A DNA stretch of 64,000 nucleotides from Athripsodes cinereus (GCA_947579605.1 OX388325.1:4521572-4585571), one strand, 5' to 3'; positions 21,888 to 33,123 are shown, counted from the stretch's first letter. The notes: generated by a model from the sequence alone, not told the origin. Numbers and translations are program-made.

Positions 21888-21990
21888 CCTTCTTCTCTTA
21901 CTTAACACGCGGCCGTTCTTGATTATTTAATCCACGCGATCAAGTCACGTGGTTCTTAACGCCCACAATTTCTCACACCACATATTTTAG
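21888..21990 (-). repeat. Family A non-LTR fragment
   Basis: Reverse complement of the KDGRVLSK-coding part (AACACGCGGCCGTTCTTGA) and LDHVDQ part. It ends abruptly after the TCTCACACC block. Confidence 0.65.
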
Positions 21991-22104
21991 ACAATAATTA
22001 CATTATCCCCTTTGTCATCTTTTCACTTTCATGTTGTAACAATATGTTCTAGCTTTTAAACCCGTCTTAAATAAAAAGTTCACTTTCTGATGTTGCTAAC
22101 AGTT

Positions 22105-22192
22105 TTAAAGCCACAACACGCAGCCGTTCTTGTATATTTGATCAACGCGGTCAAGACATGTATCCTAGAACGCCTACGTGCGGTGGTCAGAC
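22105..22192 (-). repeat. Second short family A fragment
   Basis: The same ACGCAGCCGTTCTTGTATAT and GATCAACGCGGTCAAGACAT section as 21888-21990, more diverged. Confidence 0.6.
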
Positions 22193-22199
22193 GTATTGT

Positions 22200-23090
22200 C
22201 TATGGTATTCAACAAAGGTTAAAATAAGACAACCAATTAATTTTCATCAAGGCCGCATACACTTTTAAAAAAATGCAAAAACTATCTTGTTCCGAGATTG
22301 AGTGCAAATACCCACACTTCCCTTTCCATTTATTTTCCCTACCCTCCATACAATTTTAATTATTTTTCTTGATTTTACCAAATTTCATTGTTGTATTGTT
22401 TTATTCTATTATTAATATTAATTAATTGAGTTCATTATAGTTATTATTTTAGAAATACATGAAAGACATAATAGAGAATTAATGTACATCTGATGTTTGC
22501 TGTAGGTTTTGCTCCTAGCATCTTGATGTTAATCGGTTGGACGCTATTGGGATCACTAGTACTCTTTGAGTTTCTATTCCGGATGCATTGGGATGTTAGG
22601 TTTGCCTGGACCTGCGGCTGACTCAGGAATTAACCAATAACGCCTGTAATAGGGCACATCTTTGTATTAAACTTTGTTTCTGTTGTATTCTTTGTGTTTA
22701 TATGTATATGATGTGCCTGTTGGTGTTTGATTGTTTTCAATAAATAAAATAAATTAAAAATGAAATTCAGAAATATTGAGGGTAGCCTATTGGGTTGATA
22801 CAATGGCATCAAAGATTGCCTAGTAATGACTTTTTTGAGAGGAACAGAGCACTCGGCACCTCCTGACATGTCCAATGGCTCACAGAAAGTGTCATTGGGA
22901 GGAATTCGTGGAGATAACTCACCTGGAGGGAACTGCAAGAGAGATCGTGGCTTTCTGGGAGAGAATGGGAATAAAGGTACCTAGATTTTAATGGTTTGTT
23001 ATTTTTATTAATCGCTGACCGACACGAAACGAAGAAGGATGACTTTGTAGAGTATGGCATATACCTGCATATCTGTGATGGGAATATACA
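22200..23090. other. Region without recognisable genes
   Basis: It contains a retrotransposon-like 3' end near 22640-22760 (GCCTGTTGGTGTTTGATTG followed by AATAAATAAAATAAA), and otherwise sequence that I cannot assign. The frames at 22630-23093 show no known motif. Confidence 0.35.
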
Positions 23091-23094
23091 CACA

Positions 23095-23312
23095 TATCAT
23101 CACATCACTTCTTTCGCAGGGTAAGCCAAAAGGATCGAGCGCTACTTCCTTCTATACTTGCATATACATATCTTTCACTTCCGTCGCTGTCAAACAATTC
23201 CTCATGCATATTGCTTTCCTGTTTAATATGCTCAACAAGTAACCGTTCTGTAGGATATGATTTAAATAACCTTGCCATTTGATCTTCCAAAGTCCATGTC
23301 TCCGAGCACAAA
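23095..23312 (-). pseudogene. Non-LTR C-terminal fragment, family A subgroup
   Basis: The minus strand encodes a decayed version of the segment at 60105-60344: an AERFVLGDMD start, then a degraded QDGHVLST region, MRNCLTATE and a QREAR-like end. It is recognisable as the same subfamily but has several disruptions. Confidence 0.65.
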
Positions 23313-24132
23313 GCTCTCAGCCAAATATACCCAAACCATCGTAACTTATTTTCATAAATTCATCCATGTCAGGAATAACGCGGGAATAACTTAATACAAG
23401 CCGGACAAACATTCTCGCAGAGTCGCTAATAAGGAAATAAGATTGATCAATAACATTTCCCAGAATGTGGACATATTCCATACGGAGAATTTGCAGGGAA
23501 AGTAGAAACAATATTATAAATTTTGTATTCTCTGGAATCGAATTGGCTGAAGACTGTAATGGCGCTAATAGAATATGGTGTCATTAAAATAATAATAATA
23601 CCGCAAAACTAACTCATGTCCCTTTTTCACCTCGTTACCACATAATTTTATCAAAGAACATACAAAATTACGAACGGATCAAAATGTTTATATTATTATT
23701 TTGTGTGTTCTCGGCTGTTGAGTGTTTGGTTGAATTATTCTTCTCATACGTATTATATTGTACTGATGATAACATTGAAAACAATACACAGTCATTATTA
23801 TATTTACTAAATGGTTGGCGTTGGAACAGTTCTGTTTGTTTACGCGAGCAGAGCAAATTATGATTGTATAGTCAAGTGTTTTCTTTGTTTTCAGGAAACT
23901 CAAATATACCTGAGTGTTTGAATATTGTATTTACAAAGCGTAGATTAAAATAGAATAATTATTATTGTTAATCATTTCAACTTTCGGAGGGTAAGAGACG
24001 TAAACTGAACGTTCTGGAATCATTGGAGATTAATAATATTAACAAGATAGATAATTACTAATGTGTCCAAATTCCTTTGACTTTGCCATTGCTTTGTTCC
24101 AAAATATCCTCATCTAACATCCCTTAATACAT

Positions 24133-24784
24133 ATCTCATGTAAATTAAGTTTATACTCCGCCCTGATGATGCCAATGTATTGGTGAAAGCGCTAGGCGTA
24201 ATATTGTGGTATTCTTTGAATACATTGATATGAACCAAAAACCAATGTTATTTTATATTATTCAACTATTGTCAACTAATTATTTATTTATTCTAATCTC
24301 ATGTAAATTAAGTTTATACTCCGCCGTGATGATGCCAATGTGTTGGTGAAAGCGCTAGGCGTAATATTGTGGTATGCTTTGAATACATTGATATGAACCA
24401 AAAACCAATGTTATTTTATATTATTCAACTATTGTCAACTAATTATTTATTTATTCTAATCTCATGTAAATTAAGTTTATACTCCGCCGTGATGATGCCA
24501 ATGTGTTGGTGAAAGCGCTAGGCGTAATATTGTGGTATTCTTTGAATACATTGATATGAACCAAAAACCAATGTTATTTTATATTATTCAACTATTGTCA
24601 ACTAATAATTTATTTATTCTAATCTCATGTAAATTAAGTTTATACTCCGCCGTGATGATGCCAATGTGTTGGTGAAAGCGCTAGGCGTAATATTGTGGTA
24701 TTCTTTGAATACATTGATATGAACCAAAAACCAATGTTATTTTATATTATTCAACTATTGTCAACTAATTATTTATTTATTCTA
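24133..24784. repeat. Tandem array, 4 units of 163 bp, with a hammerhead-like core
   Basis: Units start at 24133, 24296, 24459 and 24622, all exactly 163 bp apart and nearly identical. Each holds [C/G]TGATGATGCC, a five-pair hairpin, GAAA and CTAGGCG. In unit 1 the parts can fold like a hammerhead ribozyme: CGCC (24159-24162), CTGATGA (24163-24169), GAAA (24185-24188), CTA (24192-24194) and GGCG (24195-24198). Units 2-4 have GTGATGA, which would break the core. No ORF spans the array. Confidence 0.9.
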
Positions 24785-24892
24785 ATCAATATTGGTGCGT
24801 TAACGTTGTGAAAAATCATTTTAATACAAAAAAAATAAATGTAATATTATAAAACACTTTCACATAAAATTAAGGATTTAATCTACCTATTT

Positions 24893-25035
24893 ATCTACTC
24901 CCTCACGCCGTATCCCAAGTGGGGTAAGCAGAGAAAACAGAACGCCATATAGATCTATCCTTTCATACTTATTTTGCTTCATCAACATTCATGCTACTTC
25001 TCATGCACGCACGTCGATTTCTCTTACTCAAAACA
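24893..25035 (-). repeat. Family A non-LTR 3' end
   Basis: On the minus strand it encodes the AYPTWDTA end and ends in (TAGA)-like sequence (24885-24897). Only about 140 bp of the terminus remain. Confidence 0.7.
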
Positions 25036-25039
25036 CAAA

Positions 25040-26020
25040 TTAATAATGGCTAAATGGGTACAAATCTTAATTGCCGAGCTCATTCGCCTTGCAGCAGCAT
25101 CTTAAGGGCAAGAGTATTTGAAACTAAAGAACTGAACAAGCCCATCCACATTATATAAGTCCAAGGGTTGGACGAAACACAAAGAATTTTAAGAGGATCA
25201 AGTAATAATGAAAGTGCAGGAATTTGTACATTAACAATGTCTACCTTATTAGATATACCTACATTTATTAATTTTCATTGTTTCCAAAGCATTTAGCTCA
25301 CGACCCTTACCCTCCGAGTGTAATACCATTACATTGTCAGGATGGAATGAGTGACCCTATTCAATGCAATGGTCAGCCATTTCAGAAGACCAGATAGTCC
25401 TCTAAATATTTTATGGAGTTCTTTTACTCTCATACTCTGCCAGTTTGACCAATGTTTTTTTTTTATTCTTCACTGCAAATTGGTAAAAATATTACAAATT
25501 TATATATTTTTATAATAGAAACATATTTTTTTTATGCTTTACGTAGGTTCTAATGATAAGAATAAGAAATCTTTAAAGTCGCCTCTTGAAGAATAAAATC
25601 CCCAATTAGAAAAAATAAACAATAGGCATACCGAAATCTTTTATATACTTATTCAATCTTCTATACATTAAGGGTTTTCCCACCACTTTCCCCTGGATGT
25701 TTTAAGAGCTGAGCTCCTATATCATCCAGACTCAACGAAACAAAAGAAAAATTCAAAGGGAGGGCTCAGGATTTGCCTTAAAGGCTCCCCCGACAAAATC
25801 CTCCCCGAAACTACAACCCTTAATGTCCCTTGGAGGAGATACTCACTACAAGGCACATCTCACTACTACAATGTTCTTACAAACTATGTTCTTACAGTTA
25901 CGTATTATGTACTACGTACTAAAATTCTTGACACTAAAGACAACACTTTACAGCTTATTATCTAAGTAGTAGAGTATTCAAGACAATAATAATAAATGCT
26001 TACCAATCATACTCACCACT
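25040..26020. other. Region without recognisable genes
   Basis: It holds a less AT-rich segment (25680-25860) with CCACCACTTTCCCCTGGATG and CTCCCCGAAACTACAACCC. I recognise no protein or RNA family there. The rest is AT-rich filler. Confidence 0.35.
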
Positions 26021-26034
26021 GCCAAACACAAAAT

Positions 26035-26165
26035 TCTATACACTACACCTACCAAGGAGTGAAGTGGTATAATGCTTTACCGGTGGATTGCAAGGATCTG
26101 GCAAATATTGGTAAAGCTGAGTTCAAGCTGGCTTTAAAAAAAGTTTCTTAAGTAGAATTTTAGTT
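26035..26165 (+). pseudogene. Jockey-like non-LTR ORF2 terminus
   Basis: Encodes a short SVEWYNALPVDCKDL and AEFKLALKKVS followed by a stop. The pattern W-[YN]-N-x-LP, then F-K-x-x-L-K at the end, is common to the C-termini of insect non-LTR elements. It is only the last 40 codons or so. Confidence 0.55.
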
Positions 26166-26394
26166 ATTGATTATTACTGGAAAATAGATTTCATTATTAT
26201 TTAATTTAATTAACAGATTTACTGCTGTACGATGTGTGTTTTCCATTTTTTTCTTTTCAAGTTTTATAGATATGTTTTAATAATGTTTTGATGGTGTTCT
26301 TTTTTTTATTTACTTTTTGTATTGTTTTGTTATATTGCAACAATGTAACTAGCTTCGAAACACGAGATTATCAAATAATCTAGATGTTATTGAC

Positions 26395-26565
26395 CCAAGT
26401 TACTTGTTGGAAGTCCATTTCAAGATTAAATTAAAAATAAAAACGCAGTATATATTTAACTACCAAATGACTTTTATTTACTTCGCGTACTAGTATTCAG
26501 AGAATCTCGACTCCATCATCAGGCGATTAGTAAAAAGTGAAAAAAGATACAGAGACAAACAGTAT
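26395..26565 (-). mobile_element. Related end of the 13571 MITE family, with hammerhead-like motif
   Basis: It shares GGAAGTCCATTTCAAGAT, the AAATGACTTTTATTTACTTCG arm and ACTCCATCATCAGGCGATTA with 13571-13830. Read on the minus strand, a TCGC / CTGATGA / stem / GAA / TAC..GTA / C / GCGA order is seen between 26483 and 26526. Confidence 0.6.
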
Positions 26566-26984
26566 TTATACTTTTGAACAATAGAAAGTTGGGAGAAGCG
26601 CGTGTTGATACAAAGTAATTATAATTCATTGATAAAAAAAAAAAAACTAGTGGAAAGTGATCCGCTGTAGGAAAACGATCACTTTCGTAAAAAAATGATG
26701 ATTAAATTAAATAAAAAAAAAGTTACAAAATTTTTACTCACTATTAATCTTAAAATCAGCTTCAAAGTGATGTAATATTGTAAATATGACAGCTCAATCA
26801 ATTAAACATCAATCAAAATATATAATATTCCTTTGATGTTTATAATTGGATATACATTAAATAAGTAGACAAACACTGATGAAGGAGTTAATTATAAGTA
26901 GGTATGTATTATAAGTAGGCACAGAATTACCAATCCGCATAGGAGCTGCTAGCGGGGTTTTCAACAACATGAACAAAAATTTGG

Positions 26985-27100
26985 AAGGCGTCTGGACTCA
27001 GCATCAGGACAAAATGTCGCTTGTTCGATGTGTGCATCATTCCAATACATGGCTGTGAGTCTTGGCACTTAACCAAGGCTCAAGAGCGGAAGATACTACA
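26985..27100 (+). pseudogene. Family C non-LTR fragment
   Basis: It matches the reverse complement of 51820-51900: the region with ATGTCGCTTGTTCGATGTG and AACCAAGGCTCAAGAGCGGA. It ends where a foldback element fragment starts. Confidence 0.6.
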
Positions 27101-27101
27101 C

Positions 27102-27190
27102 TGAGAAAAATACTCACAACGAATAATTGGTACGTACTATCAGATTAGGACCAGAGATAGTACAATCGATTCATTAGTACATTAATCCAG
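27102..27190. repeat. Half copy of the 51016 foldback element
   Basis: CACTGAGAAAAATACT, then CACAACGAAT and TATCAGATTAGGACCAGAGA, shared with 37431-37580 and one arm of 51016-51279. Only one arm is present. Confidence 0.65.
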
Positions 27191-27562
27191 ATTTGTTGTC
27201 GTATTTACTAATTACCCCAAATAAAATGTGTTGTCATATCTAAATATTCCTGAAAATTTCATCACAAAAATGATTCTGAGATATATAATAATACAAATAA
27301 AATAATGTAATATATTATTTACACTGATCATATAACTAGGATGACGATATTGTCCAGATGATGGGAAAGCAGTGGTATCGTGTTGCTCGAGATAGGAAAG
27401 TGTGGAAAAGTTTTGAAGAGGCCTATATCCAGCAGTGAAGAGAAGAGGGCTAGCAGTAAGTAAGTAAGTAAATATATAACTAGGAGAGCTGATGAAATAT
27501 GCACGCCAAAACACTAAAAACGCTCTCCTGAACAATTTACATTTTAGCAGATACGACTGTAA

Positions 27563-28099
27563 TGGGGTGTTCACATTTGGCGAATATCGCCAGCCGAATT
27601 TCAAAATATAACGCCAGGCGAAAAAACAAAATTCGCCGTACGCCCATTGATCGTCACACCTGTTCACACAAGTCCACCGATATAGAAACGATCTGTCAGA
27701 TGCGCTTTGATTTTGACACTGTTTTCAAAATGGCGTCGAGATGGAGATCGCGAAGTGTTTATTTTTAGTCGAAAATGTTGTAGTAGAGGTTATAAGGCGC
27801 CTTTTACTTAAGAAAACAAACGCCACAAACCAACAAAAAAGATAACAGCTGTCACGAAGCGGGAAACATTATAAAGTTTATAGGTTATAAAGCTTTTACC
27901 ATAGATACAAACGCCGCGCATATCTGCGCATGTGCAAATCGTTCAATCGGCCGAGAAAGTTGGAAGGTGGTCAACTCGAGACGATATCGTTTCTACTGGT
28001 TTTTATCGTTTCAGACTAGCTGTCATTTTGTTCACACGGTTCAAATGGCTGGCGATATTTTGGTGCCCTAGCGATATTCGCCAAAGTGAGAACACCACA
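27563..28099. mobile_element. TIR element, 537 bp, TGGGGTGTTCAC ends (Harbinger-like?)
   Basis: The left end TGGGGTGTTCACATTTGGCG and the right end match as imperfect inverted repeats (TGTGGTGTTCTCACTTTGGC on the opposite strand), continuing into CGAATATCGC. Flanks are TAA on the left and TTA on the right, so a 3-bp TWA-type duplication is possible but not exact. No transposase. Confidence 0.7.
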
Positions 28100-28194
28100 T
28101 TAGTCAGAAGAGGGACGATATGACGTTGAGTAGGTAACTTGAAATAGTGACGGGCACAGAATATATCTCAGCGATGTTCCAAAGTATGATATCT

Positions 28195-28262
28195 ATTTAT
28201 TTATTTATTTATTTATTCATCATAAACGGCACATTAGCCATTGACAATAAAGGTTTACATAT
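28195..28262 (-). repeat. Non-LTR 3' terminus, (TTTA)n tail
   Basis: (TTTA)n followed by TAAACGGCACATTAGCCATTG is the inverse of the AATGG-CTAATG-CCGTTTA-(AAATA)n ends seen elsewhere in the window. Confidence 0.5.
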
Positions 28263-28439
28263 TAATATCGTTCACATAATAATATTACCAAGTATACATA
28301 TAAAACCAAAATATCAAAACATTAACACAGTGGAAGTGAATAAAATCAAAACGTATCAAAAATCCATTAGTTGATTACAAAGATGATGTACGAGTACCTA
28401 CGCAAATATTAAAAAAATAAAAACTGTTACAAGTATAGG

Positions 28440-29105
28440 TAAAAAATACGTAAATATACAGAACTAGCAGGAGAAATAAAAAATATTTGGCATTCTAGAT
28501 CCGTTTATATAATACCTTTAGTCATGTCAGCTACAGGGGTAACTCCGAAATCTTTAATAAATAATTCACAAAAATTAGATTTACCGGTTAATTTGTATAT
28601 TAAAATTCAAAAATCTATTATAATAAACACTTGTAATATTGTAAAAAAGTTTTTGAACACAGATATTTCAGGCACAATGCTGGTATTTTGATCCCGCGTT
28701 TTGAGCCTAATCCTTTGATATCCTGTATATCTGGATAGGTGAATTTTTCCCGGCATTAGACTGTTAAGTTTTTGTGTGACCATGACTGATCATTTATGGA
28801 GACTTATATCTGTACCTGAGAGCCATTTAGTCTTAAGTACTAAAATGTCATTTTCAAAATCAATTTTTTAATCGAAAAAATCTCAACATTTTACTAGTAA
28901 TAAGCTGTATATAGTATACACAGCTTATTACATAGACCCTATAGTATAGACCCTAAGCATTTCTGTACTTAAGACTCACGACTAATGTGTTATTTTAGCT
29001 TTTTTCGCAACTTTGGCATTTTTGTCAAAAATGCACTTAAGTTTTAATGGCTCTCAGGTACAGATATTATTATATAATGCTGAGAAGTGTGGATGGCAAT
29101 AAATA
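28440..29105 (+). pseudogene. R4/Dong-like endonuclease C-terminus, second copy, split by a MITE
   Basis: The frame begins at IRKYTELAGEIKNIWHSR and continues through VMSATGVTPKSLINNS to NIVKKFLNTDISGTMLVF and a stop. It therefore has the correct end that the copy at 5586 lost. The catalytic PD/D part lies upstream and is missing (5' truncated). The 3' UTR is interrupted at 28810-29063. Confidence 0.78.
28810..29063. mobile_element. MITE, 254 bp, CTGTACCTGAGAGCCATT ends
   Basis: Perfect 18-bp terminal inverted repeats CTGTACCTGAGAGCCATT. The empty site is known from the other R4-like copies, which lack this segment, so the boundaries are well supported. ATAT flanks both ends and may be the target duplication. 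A further inverted pair (AGCTGTATATAGTATACACAGCT region) lies near the centre. Confidence 0.85.
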
Positions 29106-29456
29106 TCAAAGGTAACATCATTCAATGCAATAATTATATAATTATTAACTAAAATTCGTCTTTTTAAATGAATATATACTTTTGTTACTGTTGTAAAATC
29201 TAGCAACCGCATGCATTGTAATGAAGAACAATAATAAATTGAGAATATGAAATTATAGAGAGAGTTTGATAACAAGCTGAAACAATATGACAGCAGTATA
29301 TAATTTATTTTATTCACTAGAGGGATGCTTAATTATTCACATTATATGAACATACAATGATATTCGGAGACAATCAAATCATAGAGTTACAGGTTGTATG
29401 TAATGTAAAGTGTGTGAAGTAGATTAGAGCGAATGCGCGCAAAATTTCAGAGTATA

Positions 29457-29637
29457 ATTTTTTTTGGAAAGACGTATCTAGGTTCTTGTTATAAACCCAA
29501 ATACATACAACCTTATACGCCTTTAACAGTAAGCTAAAAGCTTATGTCGTGAAAGGGGAGTTTGCCGGCTCCTGGGATCACCGGCTCATCTTCATGAGAC
29601 CGAGATTCTATCACCAGGTTATTGACATGGAGAAGAG
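29457..29637 (-). repeat. tRNA-derived SINE copy with damaged B box
   Basis: Matches 18045 and 18260 in body sequence (GTCGTGAAAGGGGAGTTTGC). The B-box region is broken (GGGATCACCGGC in plus orientation), and the A-box side is diverged. Confidence 0.65.
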
Positions 29638-29784
29638 CACACAACTGATTTGTGTACATCCTCTAGCAAACCACAATATACAAACATTCTAACTGAAATA
29701 TCAACTCATGTTACGAATTTTTAACACAATTGGATGTCGAGAACTGGATTTTGCTTACTAGAAGTGTAGATTTTTATCATATTT

Positions 29785-29900
29785 GAACCATTCTAGATTA
29801 ATCATTCCAATTGATCACACTCACAAATAGTCAACCTATTTGAATAGGTATTTAAAAGGTAGGTATGTTGTATATTTTGATACACAATGTGTCGATGTCT
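29785..29900. repeat. Dispersed repeat paired with 16478-16690
   Basis: It shares CTAGATTAATCATTCCAATT and GTCAACCTATTTGAATAGG with 16478-16690, without the (AAT)n insertion. A further partial match is at 38505-38545. Confidence 0.55.
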
Positions 29901-30204
29901 ACCTGACAATGACAATGTCTACCTATGCATATTATGAGAGTGCAATAAAAATACACATTATTCATACACAATCAAAGATAATCATCTTTATACAAAGCAA
30001 AATACACACTAGTGAATAAAAAAACGTGGCCTTTACCCAATAGTGAGAGAAACCAGGTCTTGCAAAATATAAAAAATAAAAATCATACGTGCGTTTTTCT
30101 TAATACAAACACAAGGTAAGTCATCTCTCTACACCATTCCACCAAAGATGTAAATTGAGATGACAGATAGAACAAGAACGCATGAATCCATTTGAGTCAT
30201 TGGT

Positions 30205-30395
30205 AAACCTTTACCACTGACGAACGATAAAATATAAGGTATTGTCTCGCTCGATAAAATATAGATCTAGATCTCTATAAAATATAAGGTAAGGTTAATC
30301 GATCGCGATTTAAATTATCAAGTAACGGATGTGCATTGTGAAATACTCGAAACATTCAAAATATCTCGAAACTGTTACGTACATAGTTAATCCTA
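30205..30395. repeat. Dispersed repeat paired with 49740-49890 (inverted)
   Basis: TACCACTGACGAACGATA, ATCGATCGCGATTTAAAT and AAGTAACGGATGTGCATTGT recur inverted at 49740-49890 in the reverse order. It is probably a MITE or its arm; ends not resolved. Confidence 0.6.
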
Positions 30396-30484
30396 CTAAA
30401 ATAAAAGACCTTTCTACTTGTTGAGTTGTGGTATTGGATAGTCGATAATATAATGTAAATTATATTGACAGAAATACAATTGAA

Positions 30485-30760
30485 AACCTATATCAGATGT
30501 GCTGCCAATTTCCAGGCTTTTAAAAGGGATCTCAAGACGTACCTATTTCTTCAAATTTTTTTATCAACTGTGACTGTTATGTTTACTGCATTATTTTATT
30601 TTTATATCTGACGCGGATACATATTTTTATGTGTTTTATTTTATAATGTTTTTGTATTTAAATTAAAATTCTTGACTGTTTTTGTTGAAGATAAAACAAT
30701 ATCATATTTACAGCGTCCTCGAGGTGCTATGGCACAAAGATGGCGCTCTTAATACTCTCC
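30485..30760 (+). pseudogene. Family G non-LTR 3' end
   Basis: Encodes CAANFQAFKRDLKTYLF and ends after a long AT-rich UTR with ACAGCGTCCTCGAGGTGCTA and GCACAAAGATGGCG. A matching copy lies at 33620-33935. Confidence 0.7.
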
Positions 30761-31244
30761 GTTTATTTATTAATTTATTTAAAAAAAATAGCCCAACCTC
30801 AAAACGTCATTTTGGCTAATGGACTCTTGTTCCAGCCACAGCGTAATTTTTTTTTATTATTCATAAAGATGTTAAATTGTATGTATACAAACATTGTGAG
30901 CAGTTTGCGGAATGCGATGATTTTTAATGATTGATGTTTGTTTATTAACAAAAAATACTGTTTTATTTCACTTTATCTTTCAAATTGATGAAATTCTTCC
31001 AATAGTTTACGTAATAAATGATATTTATTCTCCGCATACATATTACTGAGTCACTTGTCTCTTCAATAGACACGTTTTTTAGACAAAATATCCATTGTCA
31101 AACGTGTCGATTGACAATGTCCTAATAAGACGAAAGACGTCGCTCTCGTCAAATAAACAAATAGTAGAATAAAACATTTGTTTTATTTATTTGACAAAAT
31201 TCTAATTCGAATTGTCAAGCGCTTCAAAACTTAAGAATAAAATT

Positions 31245-31530
31245 TATTTATTTATTTAATACATAAACGGCTATCGCCTTTTACATCAATAACATACATT
31301 ACACAATAATAAAATCTCCAATTTCCAATTAAAAGCATTAACAATTAGGTACTAAAAAAATAATAAAAACAATACAATAATTCATCAACTTATCCATCTC
31401 ACATCATCAGTTACATACAATCTTTCATAAATCTCATACAAAACACAATTACATTAATACAGTTTCAAAACAAATTTCACAAAACAATTAATTGTACATT
31501 TATAAATATTAACTTACAATAAAAATAAGT
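31245..31530 (-). repeat. Non-LTR 3' untranslated end, minus strand
   Basis: (TTTA)n, then ACGGCTATCGCCTTTTACAT, followed by an A-rich region without ORF. It is the inverse of the AAAGGCGATAGCCGT-(AAATA)n ends. Confidence 0.5.
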
Positions 31531-31537
31531 AGGCAAT

Positions 31538-31705
31538 CTATTTATTTATTCTTTTTGTTCATTATGATTATATAACAGTGTTAAAAAAAATACAAAATTA
31601 ACAATACAAAATTTAAAATACTAGGACGATAATAATATGCAGTGGCGAGATTATCACTATCAAGTTAATTCTTCCATCTAACCACGATACATTGAGATAA
31701 ACCTA
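31538..31705 (-). repeat. Family I non-LTR 3' end
   Basis: Contains GCAGTGGCGAGATTATCACT and TTCCATCTAACCACGA, which recur at 37130-37345 (opposite strand), 39310-40440, 54725-54870 and 59871-60394. In the fuller plus-strand copy at 37020-37345 it follows an ORF2-like terminus. Confidence 0.65.
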
Positions 31706-31807
31706 ATTAACACAAATATACTTATATTTACCTACCTATATATTTATCCAAAATAAGGGTTGGAGGAACACAAGGAATTTCATGAGGAGGTGTTCTTGAA
31801 GTATTTT

Positions 31808-32212
31808 TTTTTTACGCGGCGGCAAAATTGCCATCCACACTTCTCAGCATTATACAACCAGATAAGTCTCTATATGATCAGTCATGGTCACACAAAAACT
31901 TAACAGTCTAATGCCGGGAAAAATTCACCTATCCAGATATACAGGATATCAAAGGATTAGGCTCAGAACGCGGGATCAAAATACCAGCATTGTGCCTGAA
32001 ATATCTGTGTTCAAAAACGTTTTTACAATATTACAAGTGTTTATTATAATAGATTTTTGAATTTTAATGTACAAATTAACCGGTAGGTAAATCTAATTTT
32101 TGTAAATTATTTATTAAAGATTTCGGAGTTACCCCTGTAGCTGACATGACTAAAGGTATTATATAAACGGACCTAGAATGCCAAATATTTTTTATTTCTT
32201 CTGCTAGTTATT
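31808..32212 (-). pseudogene. R4/Dong-like endonuclease C-terminus, third copy
   Basis: The minus strand encodes the same EIKNIWHSRSVYIIPLV, ATGVTPKSL and NIVKTFLNTDIS blocks as the copies at 5586 and 28440, followed by their shared 3' UTR down to GGATGGCAATTTTGCCGCCG. It is 5' truncated and diverged at single positions only. Confidence 0.75.
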
Positions 32213-32384
32213 TATTAAATAAATATTTGAAATAAACATTGATTATTGATTAAATACTTAGTTAATAGTGAAAAGGAACAAATGTTTATGTAACATAACA
32301 TTTTTTTTTTTTTATATTTAATTGTATAATCACAACGTGAACGCACCAATTTAACAGAAATTGTGTAGTCAGAGGAATTGGTAT

Positions 32385-32500
32385 TCCTCACTCTTTTTTG
32401 TAAGTTTTCGAGTGAACTGTAAAAGAATAATATATTTCTCAATTTCTGCGATGAACTTTGCCACCCGTCCTGAAAGACTTATTTTTTGTTGTTGCGGAGA
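32385..32500 (+). repeat. Family B non-LTR fragment
   Basis: Contains GTAAGTTTTCGAGTG, then GATGAACTTTGCCACCCGTC, diverged from the copy at 6812. Ends lost. Confidence 0.6.
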
Positions 32501-32894
32501 GTTCTAAATTTTTAAATACATATTATGTTTTTTATAAGACTCTCGAAAACTTACGGAAAAAAGTAAAAATACCAATTCTATGCCGGGTAACAAAAAATTA
32601 ATTCTATATATTTTTGCCGACTAGATGAATGATGATGATTTAATAGTTAGATTAAAAAATTAAAAATTTATATAAATCGACGGTTCAGTTCCAAAACTCA
32701 ACAAGTCGGAAATTTGGAAATTTTTTATTTAATTGACAAACAATCGAATGACTACCTATAAAAAGTACACGGTTCCTTTTGAGTAAGAGTATTAAATATT
32801 TAGTTTATAGTATATAATATATTATAGAAAAAGATATAACCTATTTTCAATTCCACTTTTGATTTTTTTTTTCAATTTATTTATTATTAAATAA

Positions 32895-33123
32895 AATTTT
32901 GTGTGCTTATCGGGTAAGTCTGAAAATCGGCTAACATCTATTTTTCATACCCCTTATTAAGGGTGGTCCATTTTATTTTTGGGAAAAAAAAATAATTTTC
33001 ATTTTTTATGGTGAGGCGTTAAAAAACACATACAGCCCTAAATTTTCACTCTTCTATCATCAACCACTATTTTTAAATAGTGATATTAGTATATGGTAAA
33101 ACAACGTTTGCCGGGTCAGCTAG
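32895..33123 (-). repeat. ACTAGCTGACC dispersed repeat, minus strand
   Basis: An uninterrupted version: GTGTGCTTATCGGGTAAG through to AACGTTTGCCGGGTCAGCTAGT. Useful as the empty-site reference for the insertion in 20290-20975. Confidence 0.7.

Noticed and set aside
24133..24784. CRISPR-like array
   Set aside because: The units are contiguous 163-bp tandem repeats without variable spacers, and the context is eukaryotic.
27212..27667. A 151-residue minus-strand frame
   Set aside because: It crosses the boundary of the TIR element at 27563 and shows no known motif. Length alone is not enough in this context.
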